Below, piece after piece: positions 54,801 through 62,660 of a DNA stretch of 64,000 nucleotides. Origin of the DNA: Acanthaster planci (taxonomy: Eukaryota > Echinodermata > Asteroidea > Valvatida > Acanthasteridae). Under the pieces are notes generated by a model that was not told the origin of the DNA, did not search any database, and saw nothing but the letters and a program-made list of their open reading frames with translations. Within the stretch, counting starts at the first letter, position 1. The number at the start of each line of letters is the position of its first letter. The stretch spans positions 275,959 through 339,958 of the forward strand of contig NW_019091486.1 in NCBI RefSeq assembly GCF_001949145.1, written 5' to 3'. A program made the translations under genes and the position numbers.

Positions 54801-57800
54801 ACTTCACAGAAATAAACTGAGTAAAGTGGAAGGGTGGGCCAGCTGATTTTCTGAATTTATATATAACTATTTTTTTCATGAAGAACTTACTGATTAGTTT
54901 GGAACACTTTCATTTGATTGGATAGTATTTTTTCGTTCCATTTTTTTCTAAATAGTTCTCGATTTGTTTTTCGTTTTTAGGGGTGTTAGTTCTCTTTACA
55001 CACATTGCAAGTGACCATGTATTTCACGTTATTCAACGAAGTGGTGTTAGACTCAGGCCAACTGAATGGCTTCTTGGAAGTCGAGGATCCGAGCGCCTCA
55101 CCTTTGCACTCTTTTCCACCTGCCTTAAGGGTGTATCCTCGATAGCATTCACACCTGTAGCTTCCAGGCGTATTCACGCACTTATGGTAACAGTCTTGGG
55201 TGCGGGACATGGAGCACTCATTGATATCTGTAAACCAGAAAGACTGAGTGAGATCCAAGGTATTCGAGACAAATTAATTAAACCTTCGTATTTTAACGGG
55301 AAACTGCTTGGCCAAACACTGATATTGTGAGAACAAGAATAAGGAATGGGGCAGGAATATTATCAAAGCCTCGTGAAAATCCTTTTTAAAGGACTTTTTT
55401 TAGAGAGGAGTAAGACTATTCTATAAAATAAAGTACGTTTTGCCATCAATATGCTTATTGAGGCTGGCAACATTGGAGCCCTTTTTCACTGTTCTTTTAA
55501 TGTGAAATAAAGCGATTCTTGTAACTTCCCATTCAGTCCTTGTGTGGATGTCACGACACGGATTGAAACGAAAATGGTAACCGCTTAATCTAGACTCCTT
55601 GGAGGCATCTACATCTGGGTGTTACATAATGTTAATACCTAAGTAGAGACACTTTAGACGCAAAAGTCGCAGAGAACATACAAGCGAGAAAATACAGAAC
55701 AGAAGATTTCCTACCAGTGCAGCTGTGTCCGTCAGCGTCAAGTGCGTAGCCCGAGTGGCACTCACAACGGTAGCTGCCGACCGTGTTGATGCATATGTGG
55801 TCGCACTGCGGGTAAGCCTTTGACTTTCGCATGCATTCATTAATATCTGAAACGGGTAAAAAAATTCTCTTGGTGAAGAGTGACGGAGCAATTTTTTTTA
55901 GCAGTTAAATTGAGGTCCAACTTCGCTCGAAACTGCACTTCGCTAGTTCACAAACGATTGTGAAATGCACGCATACGGCCGCTTCGGGAACCAACAAAAT
56001 GAGCACACCCGATCAACATGGCTCTTTTCAACCGATGAGGGGGTGCTTCTGCTCGAAGCGGCTATTCCACCAAATGGATGCGGATTATTAATAATACAAA
56101 AGCTGCTGCAAACCTCTGAAGTTGCTGGCTACAGTGAAATGAAATGCAAATCAAGAAAGCAGGAGGGCCCGATTTTTTGGTCCTAGCAGGATCTTTTTGA
56201 AAGGCAAACAGATGACCGGCCAGAGACAAACAAGCAAGTCGGGTATCAACCACATACATGTATTGACGAATGCAGAAAGACAAAGGGAAGAGCCTGGTGA
56301 GTGGATGAAGCAGCAGGTGGAAAGGGTGTTGTGTGAACAGGCACTAGTAAGGCACAAGGGGATGTGAGGGTCACAGAAGAAATAAAATTGAAGGTTGTTG
56401 ACCCTGGTTGAGGGAGGTTTTTTGGCAGATTAAATTAAGGGGGAGAATGGATGCGGTGTTAATACAGATCACCTGTATCAATTTATGGGGTAGCACTCCA
56501 GTCCTGTCGACTGCGAGTACGGCAGAGAGTTTTGATCAAAAGAGGCAGCGGTGAATTAGAGCCGTAGCCAGTGTTGAATACTTGTGAGTGCCCTTGACTC
56601 ACATGAAGACGACGCACAGTGTGTTGTAAATATCGCACGCATAGCTTGCAACATAACAGTTGAAAATATTTCTTATAGGGGTTTTCCTGCAGATATAGCA
56701 AACATTTACAAAGGACGTCAGTAATAGTACAATTGTAGAATACCCCGCACCCTGCATGATCAACCTCATAGCCAGGTGCAGGTCAAAGTGTCACACTCTT
56801 CTCAAAGGATTTTTACCTTGTACCCACGTAACCAGTCATCTCAGGCGTGGTGTTTTTTGTCTTTTTTCTTTCCTTTTTTTTTTTAGAGTGATGCGGTATT
56901 CTGCAATTACTTCTTAGTAATGACATACATGATAAAGCCAAACGTGCTATTATTATTTTTAGTAATGTGTAGTCATTTTATGCAACACCTTCATTTAATG
57001 TCCTCAGAGCCATTACCAATCCCTGATGTACCATAAAGTGATTTTTATCGACACCATTTAACCTGACTTGCTTCTACACTATTCGAATATCAACCCGGGC
57101 TTTCGGTTAGGTGATGGATTGCTATAACAGAATAAAATCCCTGCGTGAACCAGATTGTTAACGCAGTGAATCTGGCTTTGGCATTTTTTTGCAAGCTAAT
57201 GACCACCAGGGTGTCCTTAGTTCAGCCCTGGCTCCACCTTTATGGGTTTCACATTCATGCAAAAAACCCAGTTGCAAAAATACCGGGGGATTTTTATTCC
57301 AAGGAAGAGAGGAAATAAAGGAATATTCACTGCTCCAAAAACGTGACTGTGTATGTTACTACGTAAAATCATTGAATAACAAAATAATTCCATCAGACGT
57401 CTTGTTTCCAACCAAAAAGCTTGCTGGCGTTTAGCGTACGACCCTAAACAATAAGCAGAACTAAGCAGAGGAAGAATACTTAGGTGAGATGTTGACATAC
57501 TGGCAAATTTTCCAAGCGTGAACACCTGCTAACAGCCCCTTCTGAGGGGAAAAAGGGTGCCAACTAGTTCCACTCACCATAGCTGCAGGTTCTACCGTGA
57601 TACCCTGTATTACACTGGCAGACGTTAGGCCTGACGCATCGTCCTCGAGTAGGGTGACAGGAGGGGCTGCATATGGCTGTGAATTGTACACAAATTGAGC
57701 ACGTTGCCATCAGACAAGGTGCAAGTTAGCAGTGACTAAGACGCAAACATGGCAAATCTTTGAATCTTTAATTGAAGTTCTTAAGAGTCATACAGTTTTT

Positions 57801-60800
57801 ATTTTCAGATAATGAAAGTCATTTGATTAGCCTAGTCCTCACCAACATGACATTTGTTTCAGGACAAAAGAATGGTCCTCCATCACACAGAGAAGCCCCC
57901 TAAACCTCCGCAGGCTCCATTCGCAGGGATATAGCCAGGGTGAAATGACGACTTAAGCAACAGTGTCCCATAGAGCCGAAAGACCGCATGCGTGCACTTA
58001 TCGTGGAGTCTTCGAACCAATGGAGCAGAGCCTTACGATCGAAGAAACGTACCCACAGCCATGGGGATGAGGCTGATGACATCAAGCCATTTTGTTACCA
58101 TTCTCCGTATATCCTACCACTGTATGACACACTAATTTCCATTTGTTTCCTCGAGTTTGCTGCAGACCGCGGCATATCATGCTGATTTGTCAAAACCTGG
58201 ATGTCTCCTTCTTAACGGGAAATGTTGAGACGGTATGTGGAAGCAACAACAAAAAATACTGGTCCTTTTTCCCAGTTGTTTTTTTTTGGGGGGGGGGGTG
58301 CATGCGGTGCTCTGAGCAAGCGTGCATTTTTCAGAGCACGGGCAACACTGTGAAAAAGACCGGTAAATCTGCTGCCACCAGCGTCTCAAAGTCTTCTGGT
58401 AATGACCAGATGCGCTCTTACTTTAGAGATTGGTGTATACAATTCAAGCTTGTGCATTTTGATAAACTTCTTTGACGACCCTCAAATGCAAGCGTAACCT
58501 CTTCTTAATCCTTATTGAGGTATATTCGGCTTAGGGTTAGCTGCAATCATTTTTTATACCAAAACCCAAACTGCACCTTTGTGTCTCAGTTAACCTGATT
58601 CTCAACCCTTGTTTCACTATTTCAGGGGGAATATTACCGCCTTTCGGTAAAATGCTAATGAGACTTCCATATTCATGAGCAAACCTGTGATGTCATCTCA
58701 GGAAGAAGACAAACCAATGTACCATTGAGTCATTGGTTTGTACACAAATAAGTCCTGCATTTCTGTAGATTTTCGAGAACTCAGATTTCTCTTATTTGCT
58801 GATTCGTAGTTGTGCATAACAAGAAAACATCGATCCCTCTCTCAGAAATATTTTCAGTTTTTTTTTTTATTCTGGGCTCACAATTTGAATAGAAAAACCT
58901 ATGCACTGAACCACGTTTTCACTAGATGATTTCAAAACAAAAGCGCCCTCAATTGCACGGATAATTTCAATTGTTTCAAAACATGCGCATTTCAATGTAT
59001 TTAACCAAATAAACTACAATGAAAGAGCTTTCATACATTGAAGAAAAATACAAAATGGAAGAAAAGTTGAGTCTCAGAAAATGTCATTGCGCAGCCGTAC
59101 ACTTTGTCATGTTCACTTACGAATCGAGCACTTCCCATAGCCGTCCATGCGCCATCCGGTGCAACACTGTGTGCGGGCGCTTGTCCGCAGTTGGGTACGG
59201 TAATTGTAAGAGGACAATTGCCTGAAAGGCAGACAGAGTGAATGAGAAAGTGAAGGTGGATTGGCATTGTGTTCTTGATATACATATACAATACTCAAAT
59301 GAATTAAAGGAACAAGAGAACAGGATGTTTTTGTCATGGTCTATATCGGCTACCGTTAGAACAAGAGGCATTAAAGTATGGAAAATCAAAAACAAAAAGG
59401 CATTAAAGTTATGTGAAAATCATTCATCGACTTTCATCGACCCCAGAGCAATAACCATGAGGAACATTAGCCGGCCCACAAAAACAAAGAACCTGTAAAG
59501 GTTACGTCATCAAACAGAGACAAAGTGCAAGGAAGCAGATGAGATTGGTAATAAATGTAATTTTCACTCTTCGTTCAGTCGGAAAAATGATAAAACACGG
59601 GCATACCAGAAGTCACAAAAACGTTTAACCAATGACCAAAGCTGAAACCTGTTCATGGTTTAGTCACCAAAACACTCCCATGTTCTCCTCTATAGTCGAG
59701 CTAAAATGGTGTTCAGTCCAGGCTTGCAAAGTACTTTCAGCAATTGCCTGAAAACAGACATTTTTGCATCCTCTGGAGGTAATAAAGTAGGCCCAAGTAG
59801 GCCTACCATCGAGAATGCACTGAGAAAGACAAGGAACTAGATGTGTGTTGCTCCCGTACCGCGCAGTCTGGTAAGAATGGTTCACATAATCACTTTTCTG
59901 GAAGTGCCCTAAACGGGCTTTCAGAGCTACGGCTAGGTCTATTGTCTACGTATCTCCGCACATTTCCAATTGAGGGAAGACCTAGGCCTAGCTCTAGACA
60001 ACGGATTCGAATGCAGCCTCAGTTACTTGGCGTATTAAAATAGCGCACGTGTCTTACGAGTAGCTGCGCCATACGTGCGCGGACACTGCACCTAAAATAC
60101 ATGTTGAAAATACATGTTGAAGCGCGCACACATCTATAGATTTGTGTTACTTCGTGGTGTTGGTGACAGTCAACGAGTGCAATGGTACAAACAATTGTAT
60201 GACGTGACAGGTATCAAAAATTGGGGGTAATAAATTCGGGCTCTAAGGAGTTACCGTTATTGAAGAACAACACTTGCTGAAATTCGAGTCCCTTTTAGTC
60301 CTTTGTGTTTGTTTTGTTTGGTTCAGTTCTTTTTGTTTTGTTACATTGTTTTGTCTTGTTTCGTTTCGTTTTGGTATTGAAGAACTGGGCCGAATGCATC
60401 CAACTCACCTGTACCGAGCGCATCGAGACCATCCGCACCATCCGCAGCTGACAGTGTACCGCTGACTGTGGTACGTCGTGTATCCCTCCGCGGCCCGGTA
60501 CTGGTATGTCCGTCTGCATCTGTGGTCTCTGGGAACGAAGGGTACGCTTTGAGGCTGAATAATGCCATGTAATCACACACAACGAGGCCCTTTTACTCCC
60601 GCACGCAAGGTTCGCTAGAGTAATTATATCCTGAGAAACCTACAGAAACATTTCCGGGACGGAAGTGGCTCATCTTGTTTTCTGATAAAGGACGACAATA
60701 TTGTACAATGATCTTAAATAACAATAACTGTGATAGCTGTACATTCCAGTAAAAGGCTGTGGAGCAACCATTTGGGGGAGGAGTGAGCATTATGAACTAT

Positions 60801-61229
60801 GGGGGGGGGGATTGCGGTCCGAATGCCAACCCCGAGAACAAATTCTGAGTCGAACCCGAGGACATATGTTTTGTTGATTGGTTAGATAGTTTATTTGTTG
60901 GCTTAGGGAGGTACTTGTATAATATTTGTTGTTGTTGTTTTGTTTTAGCTTGTTTTTGTTTGTTCTGTTTTGTTTTCTTTTGTTTGTTTTTTTATTGGAG
61001 TTTTATTTTCGGGAAGATTCTGTTTTTCGTTTGTTTTGTTTTGTTGGTGCCATTCTTTCTGATTGTCAGGAAGAAATACAGCTTGCCAGAGCCTGTGGGG
61101 AGAAACAACAAAATCACCTCCTTTAGAAATACAACAAAATCCGTTTACATCTTACACTGATCCGAGGACGGTTGTTGCCGCACTGAAAATTACCACAGCT
61201 CCCAAGATGCATCGCAGCGTGGCTTCCAT
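40950..61229 (-). CDS. Gene C: EMI and calcium-binding-EGF transmembrane protein, 19 coding exons
   Basis: Nineteen exons join without a phase conflict to about 2163 nt (720 aa). Order: signal peptide 1-24; EMI-like domain about 26-104; EGF domain 106-137; calcium-binding EGF (cbEGF) domains opening D-[IV]-[ND]-E-C; several variant cysteine-rich modules; cbEGF 586-632; linker; transmembrane helix about 658-676; 44-residue basic tail ending at TAG. Almost all extracellular exons are phase 1-1 single-domain cassettes. EMI plus cbEGF architectures are typical of extracellular-matrix or cell-adhesion proteins (MEGF, EGFL7/8, nephronectin/EGFL6 and UMODL1 share parts). The transmembrane end makes this a surface protein, perhaps a matrix or scavenger-type receptor. 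No orthologue is recognised. The exon 1/exon 2 junction has two in-frame alternatives that change only the residues around 25-27. Confidence 0.9.
41961..42048 (-). CDS. Gene C exon 18: transmembrane helix
   Basis: An 88 nt exon (phase 0 to 1). It reads [19 protein letters not shown], then [10 protein letters not shown] before GTGAGA. About 19 hydrophobic residues (658-676), long enough for a single-pass helix. Confidence 0.85.
42151..42186. repeat. Nested AAGGCGCCTT palindromes
   Basis: Reads TTAGGGCGCCTTAAGGCGCC then TTATAAGGCGCCTTAT: three self-complementary AAGGCGCCTT-type units in 36 bases that can pair with each other in several registers. It lies in the intron between the linker and transmembrane exons of gene C. 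Confidence 0.7.
42724..42767 (-). CDS. Gene C exon 17: short acidic linker
   Basis: A 44 nt exon (phase 1 to 0) between TTTTTAG and GTACGT, encoding [14 protein letters not shown]. It is needed to convert the phase 1 series to the phase 0 start of the transmembrane exon, which supports it despite its length. Confidence 0.75.
44259..44399 (-). CDS. Gene C exon 16: last calcium-binding EGF domain
   Basis: A 141 nt phase 1-1 exon. It reads [20 protein letters not shown], then [20 protein letters not shown] and FMPLALS before GTGAGT. Full cbEGF consensus, nearest the membrane. Confidence 0.92.
45008..45136 (-). CDS. Gene C exon 15: EGF-like domain
   Basis: A 129 nt phase 1-1 exon. It reads [20 protein letters not shown], then [20 protein letters not shown] before GTAAAG. 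It resembles exon 12 ([15 protein letters not shown]), so exons 12 and 15 are probably related duplicates. NGT is a sequon. Confidence 0.9.
45310..45462. mobile_element. 153 bp foldback element in gene C intron
   Basis: The left arm TGAGTAAAATGATCGCGGTT, TCACCATGGATCAAACTC..., is mirrored by the right arm ending ...GATCCATGGTGAAACCGCAATCGTTTTACTCA. The arms are about 70 bp with mismatches; GAACCGGGGAAGAACCCC forms the centre. No coding capacity. Confidence 0.75.
46103..46204 (-). CDS. Gene C exon 14: short EGF-like domain
   Basis: A 102 nt phase 1-1 exon. It reads [20 protein letters not shown], then [14 protein letters not shown] before GTAACC. Compact six-cysteine form, the shortest module of the second half. 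Confidence 0.87.
46760..46879 (-). CDS. Gene C exon 13: calcium-binding-type EGF domain
   Basis: A 120 nt phase 1-1 exon, donor GTAAAC. It reads [20 protein letters not shown], then [20 protein letters not shown]. The DIDEC start is intact; NGT is an N-glycosylation sequon. The 3 kb intron before it (46880-49873) is the longest in the gene. Confidence 0.88.
46930..47045 (-). repeat. tRNA-derived SINE-like head, minus strand
   Basis: On the minus strand a TTGGTGACCCAATGATCAAG start is followed by GCGCCTGTAATA and then GTGGGTTGGAGTCCCGGCCG, a mutated B box (GGTTGGAGTCC). The order and spacing are those of a tRNA-derived promoter. Confidence 0.5.
48061..48182. repeat. Cluster of TTTAAACGA palindromic motifs
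   Basis: Six copies of a CGTTTAAA/TTTAAACG-type motif occur within 122 bases in both orientations: near 48061, 48080, 48104, 48127, 48152 and 48173. They lie in the 3 kb intron of gene C and are flanked by A/T-rich DNA. Confidence 0.65.
48803..48876. repeat. (GA)n microsatellite followed by (CA)n
   Basis: About 60 bases of uninterrupted AG repeats run into a short ACACACACAC tract. Located in the same long gene C intron. Confidence 0.95.
49874..49987 (-). CDS. Gene C exon 12: EGF-like domain
   Basis: A 114 nt phase 1-1 exon. It reads [20 protein letters not shown], then [14 protein letters not shown] before GTAAGA. An EGF core with NTVGGY but without the D-x-D-E-C calcium start. Confidence 0.9.
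50480..50610. repeat. Dispersed repeat, copy 1 (TTCAACAAATGAGGGGTTGC)
   Basis: Includes GCTTCGCTGGTTCACGAATG and TTCAACAAATGAGGGGTTGC with TTCTGCTTGAGGC. It shares these in order with 55920-56075 and, more weakly, with 62500-62660. Confidence 0.55.
50684..50797 (-). CDS. Gene C exon 11: non-canonical module
   Basis: A 114 nt phase 1-1 exon between CTTAAG and GTGAGT. It reads [20 protein letters not shown], then [17 protein letters not shown]. It has only three cysteines and two SGYDL motifs, so it may pair with exon 10 or exon 9 as one folded unit. Confidence 0.8.
51343..51477 (-). CDS. Gene C exon 10: EGF-like module with CC start
   Basis: A 135 nt phase 1-1 exon. It reads [20 protein letters not shown], then [14 protein letters not shown] and an acidic EVEEDPG end. 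It has the EGF C-x-C but lacks a normal sixth cysteine near its end. Donor GTAATA. Confidence 0.82.
52333..52455 (-). CDS. Gene C exon 9: variant cysteine-rich module with DVDEC start
   Basis: A 123 nt phase 1-1 exon. It begins like cbEGF ([11 protein letters not shown]) but continues [20 protein letters not shown] without the central C-x-C, and ends LSSCNG. Good TTGGCAG acceptor and GTAAGA donor support it as a real exon. Confidence 0.82.
53002..53130 (-). CDS. Gene C exon 8: calcium-binding EGF domain
   Basis: A 129 nt phase 1-1 exon. It reads [18 protein letters not shown], then [20 protein letters not shown] and KTCI before GTAACC. Full cbEGF consensus with six cysteines. Confidence 0.92.
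54120..54239 (-). CDS. Gene C exon 7: divergent calcium-binding EGF domain
   Basis: A 120 nt phase 1-1 exon after TCTTAAG, donor GTAAAG. It reads [20 protein letters not shown], then [14 protein letters not shown] and YNCL. The first calcium ligand region is DDNEC rather than DxDEC and the NT-x-GS stretch is replaced by NEPRG, so it is a degenerate but six-cysteine domain. Confidence 0.85.
55102..55227 (-). CDS. Gene C exon 6: calcium-binding EGF domain
   Basis: A 126 nt phase 1-1 exon. It reads [13 protein letters not shown], then [19 protein letters not shown] and KECK before GTGAGG. A full cbEGF consensus. Confidence 0.92.
55715..55846 (-). CDS. Gene C exon 5: calcium-binding EGF domain
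   Basis: A 132 nt phase 1-1 exon, TTTCAG acceptor. It reads DINEC, later [20 protein letters not shown], then [10 protein letters not shown]. Both the DINEC start and the N-x4-Y/F hydroxylation/calcium motif are intact. Confidence 0.92.
55920..56075. repeat. Dispersed repeat, copy 2
   Basis: Includes CACTTCGCTAGTTCACAAAC, then GGCTCTTTTCAACCGATGAG and GGGGTGCTTCTGCTCGAAGC. Same order and orientation as copy 1. It lies in the gene C intron just upstream of the exon at 55715-55846. Confidence 0.55.
57578..57676 (-). CDS. Gene C exon 4: EGF domain following EMI
   Basis: A 99 nt phase 1-1 exon reading [20 protein letters not shown], then [11 protein letters not shown]. This compact EGF form (C-x3-C-x6-C-x5-C-x-C-x8-C) typically follows EMI domains and precedes the cbEGF run in nephronectin-like proteins. 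Confidence 0.88.
59121..59221 (-). CDS. Gene C exon 3: EMI-like domain, second part
   Basis: A 101 nt exon (phase 2 to 1) with CTTTCAG acceptor and GTAAGT donor. It reads [20 protein letters not shown], then [10 protein letters not shown]. The YRT...R..CC.GW motif is the hallmark of the EMI C-terminal half and directly precedes an EGF module, as in MEGF and EGFL proteins. Confidence 0.87.
60409..60546 (-). CDS. Gene C exon 2: EMI-like domain, first part
   Basis: Reads [19 protein letters not shown], then [17 protein letters not shown], ending with GTGAGT in phase 2. The CGW-x-GW-x2-C-x-RY pattern is that of the N-terminal half of an EMI domain. If the upstream TTCAG acceptor is used, the exon starts at 60554 and pairs with the alternative exon 1 donor. 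Confidence 0.82.
61156..61229 (-). CDS. Gene C exon 1: start and signal peptide
   Basis: The ATG at 61229 begins [16 protein letters not shown] and continues AATTVLGS, a signal peptide with a likely cleavage after LGS. The GTAAGA donor leaves phase 2. A weaker donor two bases earlier (GTGTAA, phase 0) is also possible. Confidence 0.82.
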
Positions 61230-61649
61230 CTTGTCTCGCTGACCCACCGCGAACAACTGTAGCCAGGAAAAGTATTGCTTGCGTGAGTGTGCAATTAATT
61301 GATGTCTGACTTCACTAGCTGTTTTAGGCGGTGATATTTGCAAACATTATACTTGAGTTTTCAAGATGGTTGACGTACAGGAGTGATCGATGTAAGCCAA
61401 AGACCTGAACAAATAATGTTTGAATTCGTGCGTTACGTCATACCAAGGAGGAGAAATAGTTGTGAAAGTGTTGCCAACTTAGTCTTGGTTTCAAGAACCT
61501 CCGGTAGTGTATTGTGCGACGCGAATCGTCACACGTACACTGCATGCACTGTTAGAGGGCACTGTCACCACATAAATCGTTATCAAGGGAAGAAGGTCTT
61601 GGATGTTTTGTTAGGTTCGGGGCAGCACCACATATGGTAATAAAGGTGG

Positions 61650-62140
61650 GCATGTATTATTCATATCACTCCAGTTATGATTGGCGGAAGTTATGCAAAT
61701 GAACTTCAACGTGCACCGCATTCGCGAACTACCTTTTCCTACTGAAACATCGGCCAACATCATGGTGAACATGTTCTTTTTTTCGGATGCTCATTGCTAA
61801 GCACTCACAAATATCCTTTTATAGCCTGGGGCAGGAGCCAAAAACTTGCCATGAGCACATATAACCGATAAAAATGATCGACTTTCAAATTTGTCCATGC
61901 TGCACCATGGTGCGGTTACGATGTATGAAGTCCCTGCTCGCTTTAGCATCGCGAATTCGGTTTACCCCCCCCCCAACAACTGGAAAATTTTAAGGTAAAA
62001 TGACCAACAAAAAGCTGAATATAGACAGTAGCTGTAAAATCAATCTTGGCGTACCTGAAAGGCATGTTGCAATTACCTTAACGCGGCATTTTATGTGAAA
62101 ATATTTGGACCTCGAGATCGGAACGCAACGTTTGTTGTTC
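61650..62140 (+). repeat. Interspersed repeat, copy 2
   Basis: Matches 10555-11025 in the same orientation: TATTCATATCACT..GTTATGAT, AACATCATGG, GGATGCTCATTGCTAAGCAC, AAATATCCTTTTATAGCCTG, TTGGCGTA..AAGGCATGTT, TATTTGGACCTCGA. Scattered substitutions and small indels indicate an old, non-coding repeat family. Confidence 0.75.
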
Positions 62141-62499
62141 TGCATCGTGTGGACATCTTTTCTTCACAAATCCACACCAGGTATGTACGATAAGCGCACA
62201 AAACAAAACAAGAACAAACAAGTAAAAAATCTCCAGCCGGATCCCCCCCGGGGGGGAAATAAACACACACATATACACCCACACACCACAAAAATGGGAG
62301 GAATAGTAATTATTTGTATCACCACGGAAGATGTGAATCAAGCACTTTTCCTGTAATGCTTCAAGAAATGTTGTGCAAGGCATCACGTGCAACTGAATAA
62401 TGGATCATTTCCATCTTTATTTCGTTCGTGTACTTTCGAATAATCTCAATTCGATCACAATGCCTGAAGTATTTGATAACTGATATGATTCAACAACTC

Positions 62500-62660
62500 C
62501 ACACAGCCGTGCTCAGTGAGAATTGACTCCACGAAAGGGTCTTACTATTTAGCACCGTATTACATGCACTGATAAGATGGCGATCGATTGAGTACTGCGG
62601 ACCACCTGGCTCTCTTCAACCGCTGAGGGGGCACTTCTAGTTGAGGCGGATTACTGACAA
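62500..62660. repeat. Dispersed repeat, copy 3 (weak)
   Basis: CTCTCTTCAACCGCTGAGGG, then GGCACTTCTAGTTGAGGCGG, corresponds to the closing part of the copies at 50.5 and 56.0 kb. The front part is only loosely similar. Confidence 0.4.

Noticed and set aside
60295-60582. Alternative minus frames across the EMI exon (95 and 79 codons)
   Set aside because: Shadows of the EMI exon; only the frame with [13 protein letters not shown] connects in phase to the next exon.
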